Below, one piece after another: positions 16,230 to 25,405 of a stretch of 51,319 bases of DNA (positions are counted from its first letter, which is position 1; every line of letters starts with the position of its first letter). The stretch covers positions 1-51,319 of the forward strand of contig JAFQBX010000015.1 in the NCBI GenBank assembly GCA_017399535.1, read 5' to 3'. A model generated the notes under the pieces. The model searched no databases, had not been told where the DNA came from, and saw only the letters and a list, made by a program, of their open reading frames with translations. A program made the translations under genes and the position numbers. Source of the stretch: Clostridia bacterium (GTDB lineage: Bacteria > Bacillota > Clostridia > Oscillospirales > Acutalibacteraceae).

Positions 16230-17732
16230 ATGGCTTATTATTTCAAGGAACAGTCACACACATTTAATGAGTACCTTTTGGTGCCCGGTTATTCATCGAG
16301 CGAATGTATCCCCGATAACGTCTCGCTCAAAACTCCTCTTACTCGTTTTAAGAAGGGTGAAGAACCGTCAATTACAATGAATATTCCGCTTGTTTCCGCA
16401 ATTATGCAGTCGGTTTCAGGCGACCGCCTTGCAGTAGCACTTGCTCAGGAGGGTGGCGTGTCCTTTATTTACGGCTCACAGTCGATTGAGGACGAGGCAG
16501 CTATGGTTGCACGCGTAAAGGGATACAAGGCCGGTTTTGTAAAGAGCGACTCGAATATTCGCCCTGACCAGACACTCGCCGATGTTCTCGAACTCAAAGA
16601 GCGCACAGGTCACTCGACCGTTGCTGTTACCGAGGACGGTACAGCCGAGGGTAAGCTTCTCGGTATCGTTACCGGACGCGACTACCGCGTCAGCCGTATG
16701 AACGGCGACGAAAAGGTCGAAACCTTCATGACCCCGCTCGAAAAGCTCGTTACAGCTCCCGAAGGCACTACCCTCAAAGTAGCTAACGACATCATTTGGG
16801 ACAATAAGCTCAATTCACTTCCTATCGTTGATAAAAACGGACGCCTTTGCTCATTCGTTTTCCGCAAGGACTACGACCAGCATAAGAAGAATCCGAGAGA
16901 ACTTCTTGATACTAATAAGAGTTATGTTGTTGGTGCAGGAATTAACACCCGCGATTATGCCGAGCGTATTCCCGCACTCGTTGCCGCAGGCGCAGACGTT
17001 CTCTGTATCGACTCGTCCGAGGGCTTTTCCGAATGGCAGAAGCGCACAATCGAATGGGTACGCAAAACCTACGGCGACAGTGTAAAGATAGGCGCAGGTA
17101 ACGTAGTTGACGCCGAAGGATTCCGCTTCCTTGCCGATTGCGGAGCCGATTTTATAAAGGTTGGTATCGGCGGCGGTTCAATCTGTATCACCCGCGAAAC
17201 AAAGGGTATCGGTCGCGGACAGGCAACCGCACTTATTGAGGTTTGCAAGGCACGTGACGAATATTTTGAAGAAACCGGAATATATGTTCCTGTCGGTTCT
17301 GACGGAGGCATTGTTCACGATCATCATATTACCCTTGCGCTTGCTATGGGAGCCGATTTTGTAATGCTCGGCCGTTACTTTGCCCGTTTTGAAGAAAGTC
17401 CATCGGCAAAGGTTAACGTCAACGGTACTCTCATGAAGGAATACTGGGGCGAAGGATCAAATAGAGCTAGAAACTGGCAGCGTTACGACCTCGGCGGCTC
17501 ATCAAAGCTTTCATTCGAGGAGGGCGTTGACTCATACGTACCTTACGCAGGCAAGCTGTCCGACAACGTTCAGCAGACGCTGGCAAAGGTTCGCTCAACA
17601 ATGTGCAACTGCGGCGCTTTAAGCATCCCCGAACTTCAGGATAAGGCACGGCTTACACTCGTTTCATCGGTAAGTATTGTCGAGGGTGGAGCCCACGACG
17701 TAGTGCTCAAAACTGCTAATAAACAGGTTTAA
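16230..17732 (+). CDS. guaB: IMP dehydrogenase
   Basis: 500 aa from ATG 16230 (MAYYFKEQ), with AAAGGGAGAG as ribosome site. The frame is open further upstream but through riboswitch sequence. The enzyme oxidises IMP to XMP with NAD+, the committed step to GTP. The catalytic Cys is in [16 protein letters not shown]-pair insert occupies about residues 95-220 ([35 protein letters not shown]). The flap and phosphate loops GSDGG and [12 protein letters not shown] are present. It is the first gene after the ZTP riboswitch and is followed by fhs after 69 bp. That gap holds the AACC(T)6ATAAAAGGGTT fold, which may tune read-through. Confidence 0.95.
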   Translation: MAYYFKEQSHTFNEYLLVPGYSSSECIPDNVSLKTPLTRFKKGEEPSITMNIPLVSAIMQSVSGDRLAVALAQEGGVSFIYGSQSIEDEAAMVARVKGYKAGFVKSDSNIRPDQTLADVLELKERTGHSTVAVTEDGTAEGKLLGIVTGRDYRVSRMNGDEKVETFMTPLEKLVTAPEGTTLKVANDIIWDNKLNSLPIVDKNGRLCSFVFRKDYDQHKKNPRELLDTNKSYVVGAGINTRDYAERIPALVAAGADVLCIDSSEGFSEWQKRTIEWVRKTYGDSVKIGAGNVVDAEGFRFLADCGADFIKVGIGGGSICITRETKGIGRGQATALIEVCKARDEYFEETGIYVPVGSDGGIVHDHHITLALAMGADFVMLGRYFARFEESPSAKVNVNGTLMKEYWGEGSNRARNWQRYDLGGSSKLSFEEGVDSYVPYAGKLSDNVQQTLAKVRSTMCNCGALSIPELQDKARLTLVSSVSIVEGGAHDVVLKTANKQV

Positions 17733-17801
17733 ACCTTTTTTATAAAAGGGTTTAACACCTTTTTATAAAAAAATTAAACAAAAAAAGGGAGCAGATGAAA
17801 A

Positions 17802-19475
17802 ATGATAAAAACGGATATCGAAATAGCACAGTCAATTGAAATGCAGCCGATTACCGAAATTGCAAAGGTTGCAGGTGTTGATGACAAGTATATCGAACAG
17901 TACGGACGATATAAGGCAAAGGTTGATTATTCGCTTTTAAACGAGAGCAAGCGCGGTAACGGAAAGCTCATTCTCGTAACCGCAATTACTCCTACACCTG
18001 CCGGCGAAGGTAAAACTACTACTACAATCGGTCTCGCCGACGGAATGAAGAGAATTGGTAAGAATGTTGTAGTTGCCCTTCGCGAGCCCTCACTCGGACC
18101 TGTTTTCGGCGTAAAGGGCGGAGCAGCAGGCGGCGGCTATGCGCAGGTAGTACCGATGGAGGACATTAACCTTCACTTTACAGGTGACTTCCACGCAATC
18201 GGCGCAGCAAACAACCTTCTCGCAGCTATGCTCGACAACCACATTTATCAGGGAAATGCTCTTAATATAGACCCGCGCAGAATTACTTGGAAGCGCTGTG
18301 TCGATATGAATGACCGTCAGCTTCGCTTTGTTACCGACGGTCTCGGCGGAAGAGTAAACGGTGTGCCCCGTGAGGATGGCTACGACATCACCGTTGCTTC
18401 CGAAATTATGGCAGTGTTCTGCCTTTCAAAGTCAATTACCGACCTCAAAGAACGTCTTTCACGTATCGTTGTCGGTTATACATATGACGAAAAGCCGGTT
18501 ACAGCAGGTGACCTTAACGCAGTAGGCGCAATGACCGCTCTTTTAAAGGACGCATTAAAGCCGAATCTCGTTCAGACACTCGAAGGTACTCCTGCATTCG
18601 TTCACGGCGGACCTTTCGCCAATATTGCCCACGGATGTAACTCTGTAATCGCTACCAGAATGGCAATGAAGCTCGGCGATTACGCCGTTACCGAAGCCGG
18701 CTTCGGAGCCGACCTCGGCGCCGAAAAGTTCCTCGATATCAAATGCCGTATGGCAGGACTTACCCCGAGCGCAGTTGTTATCGTTGCTACCGTTCGCGCT
18801 CTTAAAATGCACGGCGGCCTCGCAAAGACCGAGCTCGGAAATGAAAATCTCGAAGCACTCGAAAACGGACTTCCCAATCTTCTCCGTCACGTTTCGAATA
18901 TCAAGAATGTTTACAAACTGCCTTCTGTTGTTGCAGTTAACCGTTTTCCGACCGACACCGATGCCGAAATTGAGCTTATCATCAATAAGTGTAAGGAACT
19001 CGGCGTAAACGTTGTACTTTCTACCGTTTGGGCAGAAGGTGGCAAGGGCGGCGAAGAACTTGCAAAAGAGGTTGTACGCCTTTGTGAAGAGGAAAAGGGT
19101 GACTTCACCTTCTCATACGAGCTCGACGGAACAATCGAGGATAAAATTCTCGCCGTTACTAAAAAGGTTTACGGCGGCGTTGACATCAACGTAACCCCGC
19201 AGGCAAAGAAGGAAATCGACCGCTTAACCGCACTCGGCTTTGACAAAATGCCCATTTGCGTAGCAAAGACACAGTATTCCTTCTCTGACGATATGACAAA
19301 GCTCGGAGCCCCCGAAAACTTTACAATCACAGTTAAGAACGTAAAGGTTTCAGCAGGTGCAGGATTTGTCGTTGTACTAACCGGCGATATTATGACAATG
19401 CCCGGACTGCCGAAGGTTCCTGCCGCAGAAAAGATTGACGTTGACGAAAACGGAAAGATTAGCGGTCTCTTCTAA
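17802..19475 (+). CDS. fhs: Formate-tetrahydrofolate ligase
   Basis: 557 aa, full length. It makes 10-formyl-THF from formate, THF and ATP, supplying purine synthesis and the C1 pathway. The nucleotide-binding loop [15 protein letters not shown] lies near residue 65, followed by [19 protein letters not shown], seen as [10 protein letters not shown] then VKGGAAGGG, both hallmark Fhs segments. The start is preceded by AAAGGGAGCAGATG. Placement behind guaB and a ZTP riboswitch makes sense, because low 10-formyl-THF raises ZTP, which would raise Fhs. glyA is 11 kb away on the other strand. Confidence 0.96.
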   Translation: MIKTDIEIAQSIEMQPITEIAKVAGVDDKYIEQYGRYKAKVDYSLLNESKRGNGKLILVTAITPTPAGEGKTTTTIGLADGMKRIGKNVVVALREPSLGPVFGVKGGAAGGGYAQVVPMEDINLHFTGDFHAIGAANNLLAAMLDNHIYQGNALNIDPRRITWKRCVDMNDRQLRFVTDGLGGRVNGVPREDGYDITVASEIMAVFCLSKSITDLKERLSRIVVGYTYDEKPVTAGDLNAVGAMTALLKDALKPNLVQTLEGTPAFVHGGPFANIAHGCNSVIATRMAMKLGDYAVTEAGFGADLGAEKFLDIKCRMAGLTPSAVVIVATVRALKMHGGLAKTELGNENLEALENGLPNLLRHVSNIKNVYKLPSVVAVNRFPTDTDAEIELIINKCKELGVNVVLSTVWAEGGKGGEELAKEVVRLCEEEKGDFTFSYELDGTIEDKILAVTKKVYGGVDINVTPQAKKEIDRLTALGFDKMPICVAKTQYSFSDDMTKLGAPENFTITVKNVKVSAGAGFVVVLTGDIMTMPGLPKVPAAEKIDVDENGKISGLF

Positions 19476-19489
19476 TTTCAAATTAGATA

Positions 19490-19518
19490 TTGACAAATAA
19501 AACACCGCATAATATAAT
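19490..19518 (+). promoter_or_regulatory. Promoter of the valine T-box operon
   Basis: TTGACA (19490-19495), a 17-nt spacer, then TATAAT (19513-19518), a consensus match. Confidence 0.85.
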
Positions 19519-19524
19519 GATTTG

Positions 19525-19823
19525 TATATCAAAAGTAAAAGCTTTGACGAAGAGAGCACGGGCCAACAATTTTACAGAGAAGCGGCGTTTGGGTGCGAGC
19601 CGCCAAATAATAACCCGATGCCGTAGCTTCTGAGCTGAGAGGAAGAAAGCCGATTTATCGACAAATGGGCGATTAGAACCTCTCCGTGACTGCCGCGTAA
19701 GAGCATACGGGTTAATTGACCCTGAGTGGCGACTTTTTTGGTCGCAATTTGAGTGGTACCGCGGGTTTTGTATTCGATACATGGCTCGTCTCAAAGTATT
19801 TTATCTTTGGGACGGGCTTTTTT
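19525..19823 (+). promoter_or_regulatory. T-box leader, specifier GUA (valine)
   Basis: Stem I has a K-turn (TTTGAC with TGAGCTGA), a lower helix GAAG (19549) with CTTC (19627), 5' loop strand AGAGCA, and an upper helix CGGG with CCCG. The 3' loop strand ATGCCGTAG precedes CTTC. By the spacing of known glycine T-boxes (triplet, one base, then CTTC) the specifier is GTA at 19623-19625. The distal AG-rich bulge and GGGTGCGA loop are present. The T-box GTGGTACCGCGG is at 19753-19764. Its UGGU pairs with a tRNA ending ACCA, which fits Val. The terminator is a 13-bp stem 19784-19817 with T6. GCC or TGC are less likely readings of the specifier. Confidence 0.9.
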
Positions 19824-19848
19824 ACGTCCCTGAATGGAGAAAGAGGAT

Positions 19849-22134
19849 ATGCATAACATTGCAGGACTTGATTTAAAAATCAAGGAAATGGCACGCAGAA
19901 TTTACGAATTGCGTGAAATCGAAAATTTAACAACAGCACAAATGGCTGAAAAAACGGGAGTCAGCGAGCAGGAGTATATCAATTGCGAGAACGGACTCCA
20001 GGACCTTAATTTCGCCTTTATTTATCGCTGTGCCCTTGCCTTTAATGTTGACGTAACCGATATTATCGAGGGAAAGAGCCCGACGCTTAAATCATACACA
20101 GTTACCAAAAAGGGCGAAGGGCAAAAGATTGAACAGGCGCACGGCATGATTTACTACAATCTTGCCGCCGCTTTCCGTAATCGAATTGCCGAGCCGCTTT
20201 ACGTTTGCAGTAAATATAGCGAAGAAGCGCAAAATCGCGAAATCGAGCTTACCAGCCACGCAGGTCAGGAATGCGACATCATAATCGACGGTCACCTTAT
20301 GGTTCAGATTGGCGAACATAAGGAAATTCTCGGCCCCGGCGACAGCATTTATTACGATAGTTCGTCACCCCACGGAATGATTGCCGTTAACGGCGAGGAC
20401 TGCCACTTTTACGCTATTGTACTTAACCCGACGGGCGAACCTGTCCCCGAACTTCAAAAGCAGCTACCTCTTTCCACAAAGCCGCGCGAAAGAGATCCTC
20501 AGCAGCGCGTGTATAAGAATTTTATCGAAAGGGTAGAGGACGAAAACGGCACACCTATTTCAATCAAGTTCAAGAATGTTGATAATTTCAACTTCGGTTT
20601 TGACGTCGTTGACGAAATCGCGAACAAAACCCCTGATAAGTTGGCAATGTTACATATTTCCCGCGATAAAACCGAACGTAGAATTACCTTCAAGGATGTA
20701 AAGAGACATTCATCGCAGGCAGCCAACTATTTCAAATCGCTCGGAATCAAAAAAGGCGACCGAGTAATGCTTATTTTAAAGCGCCATTACCAATATTGGT
20801 ATGCAATAATCGGACTCAATAAGCTTGGCGCAATCGCAATTCCTGCGCCCAATCAGCTTCAGGAACACGACCTCGACTACCGATTCAATGCGGCGGGAGT
20901 AAAGGCAATTATCTGCACAGCCGACGGCGACGTATCCAATCAGGTTGACCTCGCGGCAAAGAATTGCCCGACACTTGAACATAAAATTATCGTTAACGGG
21001 AATAAAGAGGGTTGGCGTAATTTCGACGACGAGATGGCGCTTTTCAGCTCCCATTACGATAGAACCGAGGATGCCCCGGGCGGAGACGACCTTATGCTCA
21101 TGTTCTTCACCTCAGGCACAACAGGGTATCCCAAAATTGCCGCACATAATTATAAATATGCGCTTGGTCATTTCCACACCGCTAAATATTGGCACAATGT
21201 CGATCCCGAAGGATTGCACTTTACCATCTCGGATACCGGCTGGGCAAAGTCAATGTGGGGTAAGCTTTACGGTCAGTGGCTTTGCGAAGCGGCAATCTTC
21301 GTTTACGATTTTGACCGCTTTGATGCGGCGGACATTTTGCCAATGTTCGAAAAGTATAAAATTACTACCTTCTGCGCACCGCCTACAATGCTGCGCATGA
21401 TGATAAAGCAGGACATTTCAAAGTACGATTTTAGCTCGGTTAAGCACATGACAACGGCAGGTGAAGCCCTCAACCCCGAGGTTTACCGCCAATTCGAAAA
21501 GGCAACCGGACTGCAAATTCTCGAGGGCTTCGGCCAAACCGAGAGTACAATGATTATCGGTAATATGACCGGTGCCGACCACAAAATCGGCTCAATGGGT
21601 AAACCGGCACCCATTTATGACGTTAAACTCGTTGACTCTGATGGAAACGAAGTTCCTGTCGGCGAAAATGGCGAAATCGTCGTTAACGTTTCCAATGGAG
21701 CTCCTTGCGGTCTCTTTACCGGATACTATAATGACGAAGAAAAGACAAAAGAGGTCTGGCATGACGGCTATTACCACACAGGTGATGTTGCTTGGCGTGA
21801 CGAGGACGGCTTCTATTGGTACGTTGGACGTGCCGATGACGTAATCAAGTCGTCGGGTTACCGAATCGGACCTTTCGAAATCGAAAGCGTTATTATGGAG
21901 CTTCCGTACGTACTCGAATGTGGCGTTTCTGCCGCACCCGATGAGGTACGTGGTCAGGTCGTAAAGGCAAGTATCGTACTCGTTAAGGGTACCGAGCCGA
22001 CCGACGAACTCAAAAAAGAAATTCAGGACTATGTTAAAAAGCATACTGCGCCGTACAAATATCCGCGTATAGTCGAGTTTAAGGACGAATTGCCAAAGAC
22101 CATCAGCGGTAAAATTCAGCGCAATAAGCTATAA
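19849..22134 (+). CDS. XRE-cupin regulator fused to acyl-CoA synthetase
   Basis: 761 aa from ATG 19849, which has GGAG/GAGG just upstream. ATG 19834 lacks a ribosome site. Residues about 5-75 form an XRE helix-turn-helix (LTTAQMAEKTGVSEQEYINCENG, seen as TAQMAEKTGVSEQEY then INCENG). Residues about 115-195 form a cupin (GPGDSIYYDSSSPHG). Residues about 230-761 are an adenylate-forming acyl-CoA ligase with FTSGTTGYPK (A3), GFGQTES (A5), YHTGDVAWRDEDG (A7), VGRADDVIKSSGYRIGP (A8) and the final GKIQR lysine (A10). It should activate a short fatty acid to its CoA ester. The operon suggests isobutyrate, isovalerate or 2-methylbutyrate. Regulator-enzyme fusion is unusual, and the HTH may now act as an oligomerisation or ligand-sensing part. 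Confidence 0.88.
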   Translation: MHNIAGLDLKIKEMARRIYELREIENLTTAQMAEKTGVSEQEYINCENGLQDLNFAFIYRCALAFNVDVTDIIEGKSPTLKSYTVTKKGEGQKIEQAHGMIYYNLAAAFRNRIAEPLYVCSKYSEEAQNREIELTSHAGQECDIIIDGHLMVQIGEHKEILGPGDSIYYDSSSPHGMIAVNGEDCHFYAIVLNPTGEPVPELQKQLPLSTKPRERDPQQRVYKNFIERVEDENGTPISIKFKNVDNFNFGFDVVDEIANKTPDKLAMLHISRDKTERRITFKDVKRHSSQAANYFKSLGIKKGDRVMLILKRHYQYWYAIIGLNKLGAIAIPAPNQLQEHDLDYRFNAAGVKAIICTADGDVSNQVDLAAKNCPTLEHKIIVNGNKEGWRNFDDEMALFSSHYDRTEDAPGGDDLMLMFFTSGTTGYPKIAAHNYKYALGHFHTAKYWHNVDPEGLHFTISDTGWAKSMWGKLYGQWLCEAAIFVYDFDRFDAADILPMFEKYKITTFCAPPTMLRMMIKQDISKYDFSSVKHMTTAGEALNPEVYRQFEKATGLQILEGFGQTESTMIIGNMTGADHKIGSMGKPAPIYDVKLVDSDGNEVPVGENGEIVVNVSNGAPCGLFTGYYNDEEKTKEVWHDGYYHTGDVAWRDEDGFYWYVGRADDVIKSSGYRIGPFEIESVIMELPYVLECGVSAAPDEVRGQVVKASIVLVKGTEPTDELKKEIQDYVKKHTAPYKYPRIVEFKDELPKTISGKIQRNKL

Positions 22135-22144
22135 GGTGAACCAA

Positions 22145-22804
22145 ATGAATTTCAGCAGAATAACAATAATTTCGGGACATTACGGCAGCGGAAAAACGAA
22201 TATTGCGGTTTCTCTCGCCTATGATTTAAAAAAGGTGGAAGAAAAGGTCGCAATAGCCGACATTGACATCGTAAACCCGTATTTCAGAACAAAGGATAAC
22301 GAACAGCAGCTCGAAAGGGCAGGCATTCGCCTCATTTGCTCGGAATACGCTAATTCAAATGTCGATATACCCGCTTTGCCGCAGGATATGTACGCCGTAA
22401 CCGATGACAAGGAATTGCATTCGATTCTCGACGTCGGCGGCGACGAAAGAGGTGCCTTGGCGCTTGGTCGAATTTCTCCTGCAATCCGCGAAGAAAACGA
22501 TTATCAAATGCTTTACGTCGTGAATAAATTTCGACCGCTTACAAAGGATGCCGACTCGGCAATCGAGGTAATGCGCGAAATCGAAGCGGCTTGTGGACTT
22601 AAATTTACCGCGATAATCAATAATTCCAATCTAGGTGCCGAAACAACGGCAGACGACGTAATCAGTTCGCTTGATTACGCCGCCGAAATCTCGCAAAGAA
22701 CTGAATTACCCGTTTTGTTCACCTCGGTCAACAGGTCGGTTGCCGAGCAGCTAAACGGCGAAATAAAAAATCTTTATGTTATGGAAATCGAAACAAAACT
22801 GTAA
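22145..22804 (+). CDS. ParA/MinD-like P-loop ATPase of the VOR operon
   Basis: 220 aa from ATG 22145. AAGGTGA sits just upstream, so the in-frame GTG at 22136 is not needed. The P-loop GHYGSGKTN has a deviant-Walker feel. DIDIVNPYFRT is a switch-I like segment and ILDVGGDERGALALG is the Walker B region. No partner ParB or plasmid function is near. It lies between the acyl-CoA synthetase (10 bp) and the ferredoxin subunit (14 bp), so it is part of the operon. Its role is unknown. Fe-S or cofactor loading of the oxidoreductase, or activation of a subunit, are possible by analogy with Mrp/NifH-like ATPases. Confidence 0.75.
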   Translation: MNFSRITIISGHYGSGKTNIAVSLAYDLKKVEEKVAIADIDIVNPYFRTKDNEQQLERAGIRLICSEYANSNVDIPALPQDMYAVTDDKELHSILDVGGDERGALALGRISPAIREENDYQMLYVVNKFRPLTKDADSAIEVMREIEAACGLKFTAIINNSNLGAETTADDVISSLDYAAEISQRTELPVLFTSVNRSVAEQLNGEIKNLYVMEIETKL

Positions 22805-22818
22805 AGGAGAATGAATCA

Positions 22819-23025
22819 ATGGCTGTTTTGACATTCAAAACCGACAAGTGTAAGGGTTGCGGTCTCTGCGTTGAGGCCTGTCCGAAGGGCGTTCTTGCAC
22901 TTGCATCGGATAAAATTAACGTAAAGGGACATCATCCCGTCGAGGCGGTAAATGCTGATGCTTGTATCGGCTGCGCCTTCTGTGCGACAATGTGTCCCGA
23001 TTGCATCATAAAGGTCGAAAGGTGA
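22819..23025 (+). CDS. 2-oxoacid:ferredoxin oxidoreductase, ferredoxin-like (delta) subunit
   Basis: 68 aa with two complete [4Fe-4S] motifs: CKGCGLCVEACP near residue 11 and CIGCAFCATMCP near residue 49. This is the small electron-transfer subunit of four-subunit PFOR/VOR/KGOR enzymes, acting in the cytoplasm. It passes electrons between the TPP subunit and free ferredoxin. The stop codon (23023-23025) is 9 bp before the TTG start of the alpha subunit. AAAGGAGA precedes its own start. Confidence 0.93.
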   Translation: MAVLTFKTDKCKGCGLCVEACPKGVLALASDKINVKGHHPVEAVNADACIGCAFCATMCPDCIIKVER

Positions 23026-23034
23026 GTGAACAAG

Positions 23035-24099
23035 TTGGCAGATAAAGTACTTATGAAGGGTAACGAAGCAATCGCAGAAGCTGCAATAATCGCAGGTTGC
23101 CGCCATTATTTCGGATATCCCATTACACCTCAAACCGAGGTTGCCGCCTATATGGCAAAGAGAATGCCCAAAATCGGAGGAACCTTCCTCCAGGCAGAGA
23201 GTGAAATCGCCGCAATCAATATGGTTTACGGCGTAGCCGCTACCGGAAAGAGGGTAATGACCTCGTCATCAAGCCCCGGTATTTCTCTTAAAGGTGAAGG
23301 AATTTCATACATGGCAGGTGCCGATTTACCTGCTCTTATCGTAAACGTTCAGCGCGGAGGTCCCGGTCTCGGCGGTATTCAGCCGTCACAGTCGGACTAT
23401 TTCCAGGCGACAAAGGGTGGAGCACACGGCGACTTCCACATGATCGTTCTCGCTCCCGATTCGGTTCAGGAAATGGCCGAGCTTACTGTAAAGGGCTTTG
23501 ACCTCGCTGATAAGTATCGCATGACTACAATGATTCTCGCCGACGGTACAATGGGTCAGATGATGGAGCCGGTATCGCTCGACTTTGAGGTAGGAGAAAA
23601 GGTCGAAAAGCCGTGGGCAGTTACCGGAACAAAGATGGAGAGAAAGCATAACATTGTAAACTCCCTTTTCTTAAAGCCGGAAGAGCTCGAAAAGACTAAC
23701 TTTGAACGCTATGAAAAATATAGCTATATCGAAGAAAATGAAGCACTTTGCGAGGAATATATGATGGAGGACGCCGAAATTTGCGTTACCGCATTCGGTA
23801 TTGCCGCCCGTGTAGCAAAGAACGCTATCAACGAAGCAAGAAATCAGGGAATAAAGGTCGGACTTCTTCGTCCGATTACCCTCTGGCCCTTCCCGAAAAA
23901 GCAGTTTGCCGCTGCCGCCGATAAGGTAAAGCAGTTTATTTCTGTTGAGCTTTCAATGGGTCAGATGATCGAGGATGTACGCCTTGCAACCGAATGCAAG
24001 GTACCGGTTACACTTTGCAACCGCGCAGGCGGTATGATTCCTTCACCCGAACAGGTACTCGAAGCAATTATCAAAGCAAATAACGGAGGTGACAAATAA
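23035..24099 (+). CDS. vorB: 2-oxoacid:ferredoxin oxidoreductase alpha subunit, VorB type
   Basis: 354 aa. The start is set at TTG 23035: it gives (M)[16 protein letters not shown], the normal VorB beginning, and AAGGTGA lies 9 nt upstream. The GTG at 23026 is too close to that site. The protein carries the GYPITPQTE pyrimidine-domain motif, the [12 protein letters not shown] loop and [19 protein letters not shown], seen as [11 protein letters not shown] then IQPSQSDY. The VOR-type enzyme converts branched-chain 2-oxoacids plus CoA to branched acyl-CoA, CO2 and reduced ferredoxin, and is reversible. Related KOR enzymes use 2-oxoglutarate, so the substrate comes from context (T-box, IlvE). Confidence 0.88.
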   Translation: MADKVLMKGNEAIAEAAIIAGCRHYFGYPITPQTEVAAYMAKRMPKIGGTFLQAESEIAAINMVYGVAATGKRVMTSSSSPGISLKGEGISYMAGADLPALIVNVQRGGPGLGGIQPSQSDYFQATKGGAHGDFHMIVLAPDSVQEMAELTVKGFDLADKYRMTTMILADGTMGQMMEPVSLDFEVGEKVEKPWAVTGTKMERKHNIVNSLFLKPEELEKTNFERYEKYSYIEENEALCEEYMMEDAEICVTAFGIAARVAKNAINEARNQGIKVGLLRPITLWPFPKKQFAAAADKVKQFISVELSMGQMIEDVRLATECKVPVTLCNRAGGMIPSPEQVLEAIIKANNGGDK

Positions 24100-24848
24100 T
24101 GGTAGTATTTGATAAACCGCATGCACTTGCTGACGTGCCAATGCACTATTGTCCCGGCTGTACTCACGGTATCGTACACCGTCTTGTCGCCGAGGTAATC
24201 GACGAACTTGGAATCGAAGGCAGAACAATCGGTATCGCACCGGTTGGTTGCTCGGTTATGGCTTACGACTATTTTAACTGCGATATGATCGAGGCGGCTC
24301 ACGGTCGAGCTCCCGCAGTTGCTACCGGCGTAAAGCGTTCCGACCCCAATAACATCGTATTTACATATCAGGGTGACGGCGACCTCGCATCTATCGGTAT
24401 GGCAGAAACAGTTCATTCAGCCGCCCGAAACGAAAATATCACCATTATTTTTATAAACAACGCAATTTACGGAATGACAGGCGGTCAGATGGCTCCTACA
24501 TCGCTTCCCGGTCAGGTTACTCAGACATCACCCTACGGTCGTGACGTTGAGGCGTGCGGATTTCCGATCAAGGTTTGCGAAATGCTTTCACAGCTTGACG
24601 GCGCCGAATATCTCGAAAGAGTTGCCGTTAACAATGTAAAGAATGTCAAGAATGCAAAGAAGGCAATCAAAAAGGCATTTGAAAATCAGGTAAACGGCAA
24701 GGGCTTCTCACTCGTTGAGGTAGTTTCGAGTTGCCCGACTAACTGGGGAATGACTCCTTCACAGGCGCTCAAATGGATTGATGAAAAGATGATTCCTTAC
24801 TACCCGCTCGGCGTGTATAAGGACAGATCGGCTGAGAAGGAGGACTAA
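24099..24848 (+). CDS. 2-oxoacid:ferredoxin oxidoreductase, TPP-binding (beta) subunit
   Basis: 249 aa. Its ATG overlaps the alpha-subunit stop (TAATG). HYCPGCTHG holds the conserved Cys pair. [13 protein letters not shown] and [14 protein letters not shown] follow. The TPP/Mg motif is GDGDLASIG...[11 protein letters not shown]. This subunit holds thiamine diphosphate and does the C-C bond chemistry at the acyl carbon. The alpha and beta lengths and the separate gamma and delta subunits indicate a four-subunit VOR/KOR rather than a fused PFOR. Confidence 0.9.
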   Translation: MVVFDKPHALADVPMHYCPGCTHGIVHRLVAEVIDELGIEGRTIGIAPVGCSVMAYDYFNCDMIEAAHGRAPAVATGVKRSDPNNIVFTYQGDGDLASIGMAETVHSAARNENITIIFINNAIYGMTGGQMAPTSLPGQVTQTSPYGRDVEACGFPIKVCEMLSQLDGAEYLERVAVNNVKNVKNAKKAIKKAFENQVNGKGFSLVEVVSSCPTNWGMTPSQALKWIDEKMIPYYPLGVYKDRSAEKED

Positions 24849-24850
24849 AA

Positions 24851-25387
24851 ATGAGCACAACACAGTATTTATTTGCAGGATTCGGCGGTCAGGGCATCTT
24901 GTTTTCGGGTAAATTACTCGCGTACAAGGGACTTACCGACGGCAAAAATGTAAGCTGGCTTCCTTCTTACGGTCCCGAAATGCGTGGCGGTACAGCAAGC
25001 TGTAGCGTAATCATCAGCGACGATGCGGTTGGCTCACCGATTGTATCAAAGCCCGACGTTTTAATCGCAATGAACCTTCCGTCACTCGACAAATACGAGG
25101 ATACAGTTGTTTCGGGCGGAATGATTTTCGTCGATTCCTCGCTCATTGAACGCAAGGTAAAGCGCGACGACGTAAAGGTTTTCTACATCCCTGCAACAAA
25201 GCTTGCTTCCGACAACGGAATATCAAAGCTTGCCAACATTATCCTGATGGGTAAGGTGTTGGCCGAAACAAACGGCTTTGATAACGAAGAAAGCGTAAAC
25301 AACGCTCTCAAAAAGGTTATTTCCGCAAAGCATAGCGATATGCTCGAAGTAAATCTTAACGCTATGCGAATCGGTAGAGATTATTAA
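24851..25387 (+). CDS. 2-oxoacid:ferredoxin oxidoreductase gamma subunit
   Basis: 178 aa. [17 protein letters not shown] at the N-terminus and [18 protein letters not shown] are the signature segments of POR gamma-type domains. It binds near CoA in the complex. It starts 2 bp after the beta-subunit stop, preceded by AAGGAGGAC. It completes the enzyme set (delta, alpha, beta, gamma) in one transcript. Confidence 0.92.
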   Translation: MSTTQYLFAGFGGQGILFSGKLLAYKGLTDGKNVSWLPSYGPEMRGGTASCSVIISDDAVGSPIVSKPDVLIAMNLPSLDKYEDTVVSGGMIFVDSSLIERKVKRDDVKVFYIPATKLASDNGISKLANIILMGKVLAETNGFDNEESVNNALKKVISAKHSDMLEVNLNAMRIGRDY

Positions 25388-25405
25388 GATAGAGGCGAAA
25401 TTATT

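Noticed and set aside
17732-17801. Full terminator between guaB and fhs
   Set aside because: The AACC-T6-ATAAAAGGGTT fold is A/T-rich and weak and has no clean T run after a GC stem. Partial attenuation is possible, but fhs is still taken as cotranscribed.
19618-19626. Alanine (GCC) or cysteine (TGC) specifier for the first T-box
   Set aside because: By the spacing of known T-boxes the triplet lies one base before the lower helix CTTC, which gives GTA. The downstream genes also fit valine.
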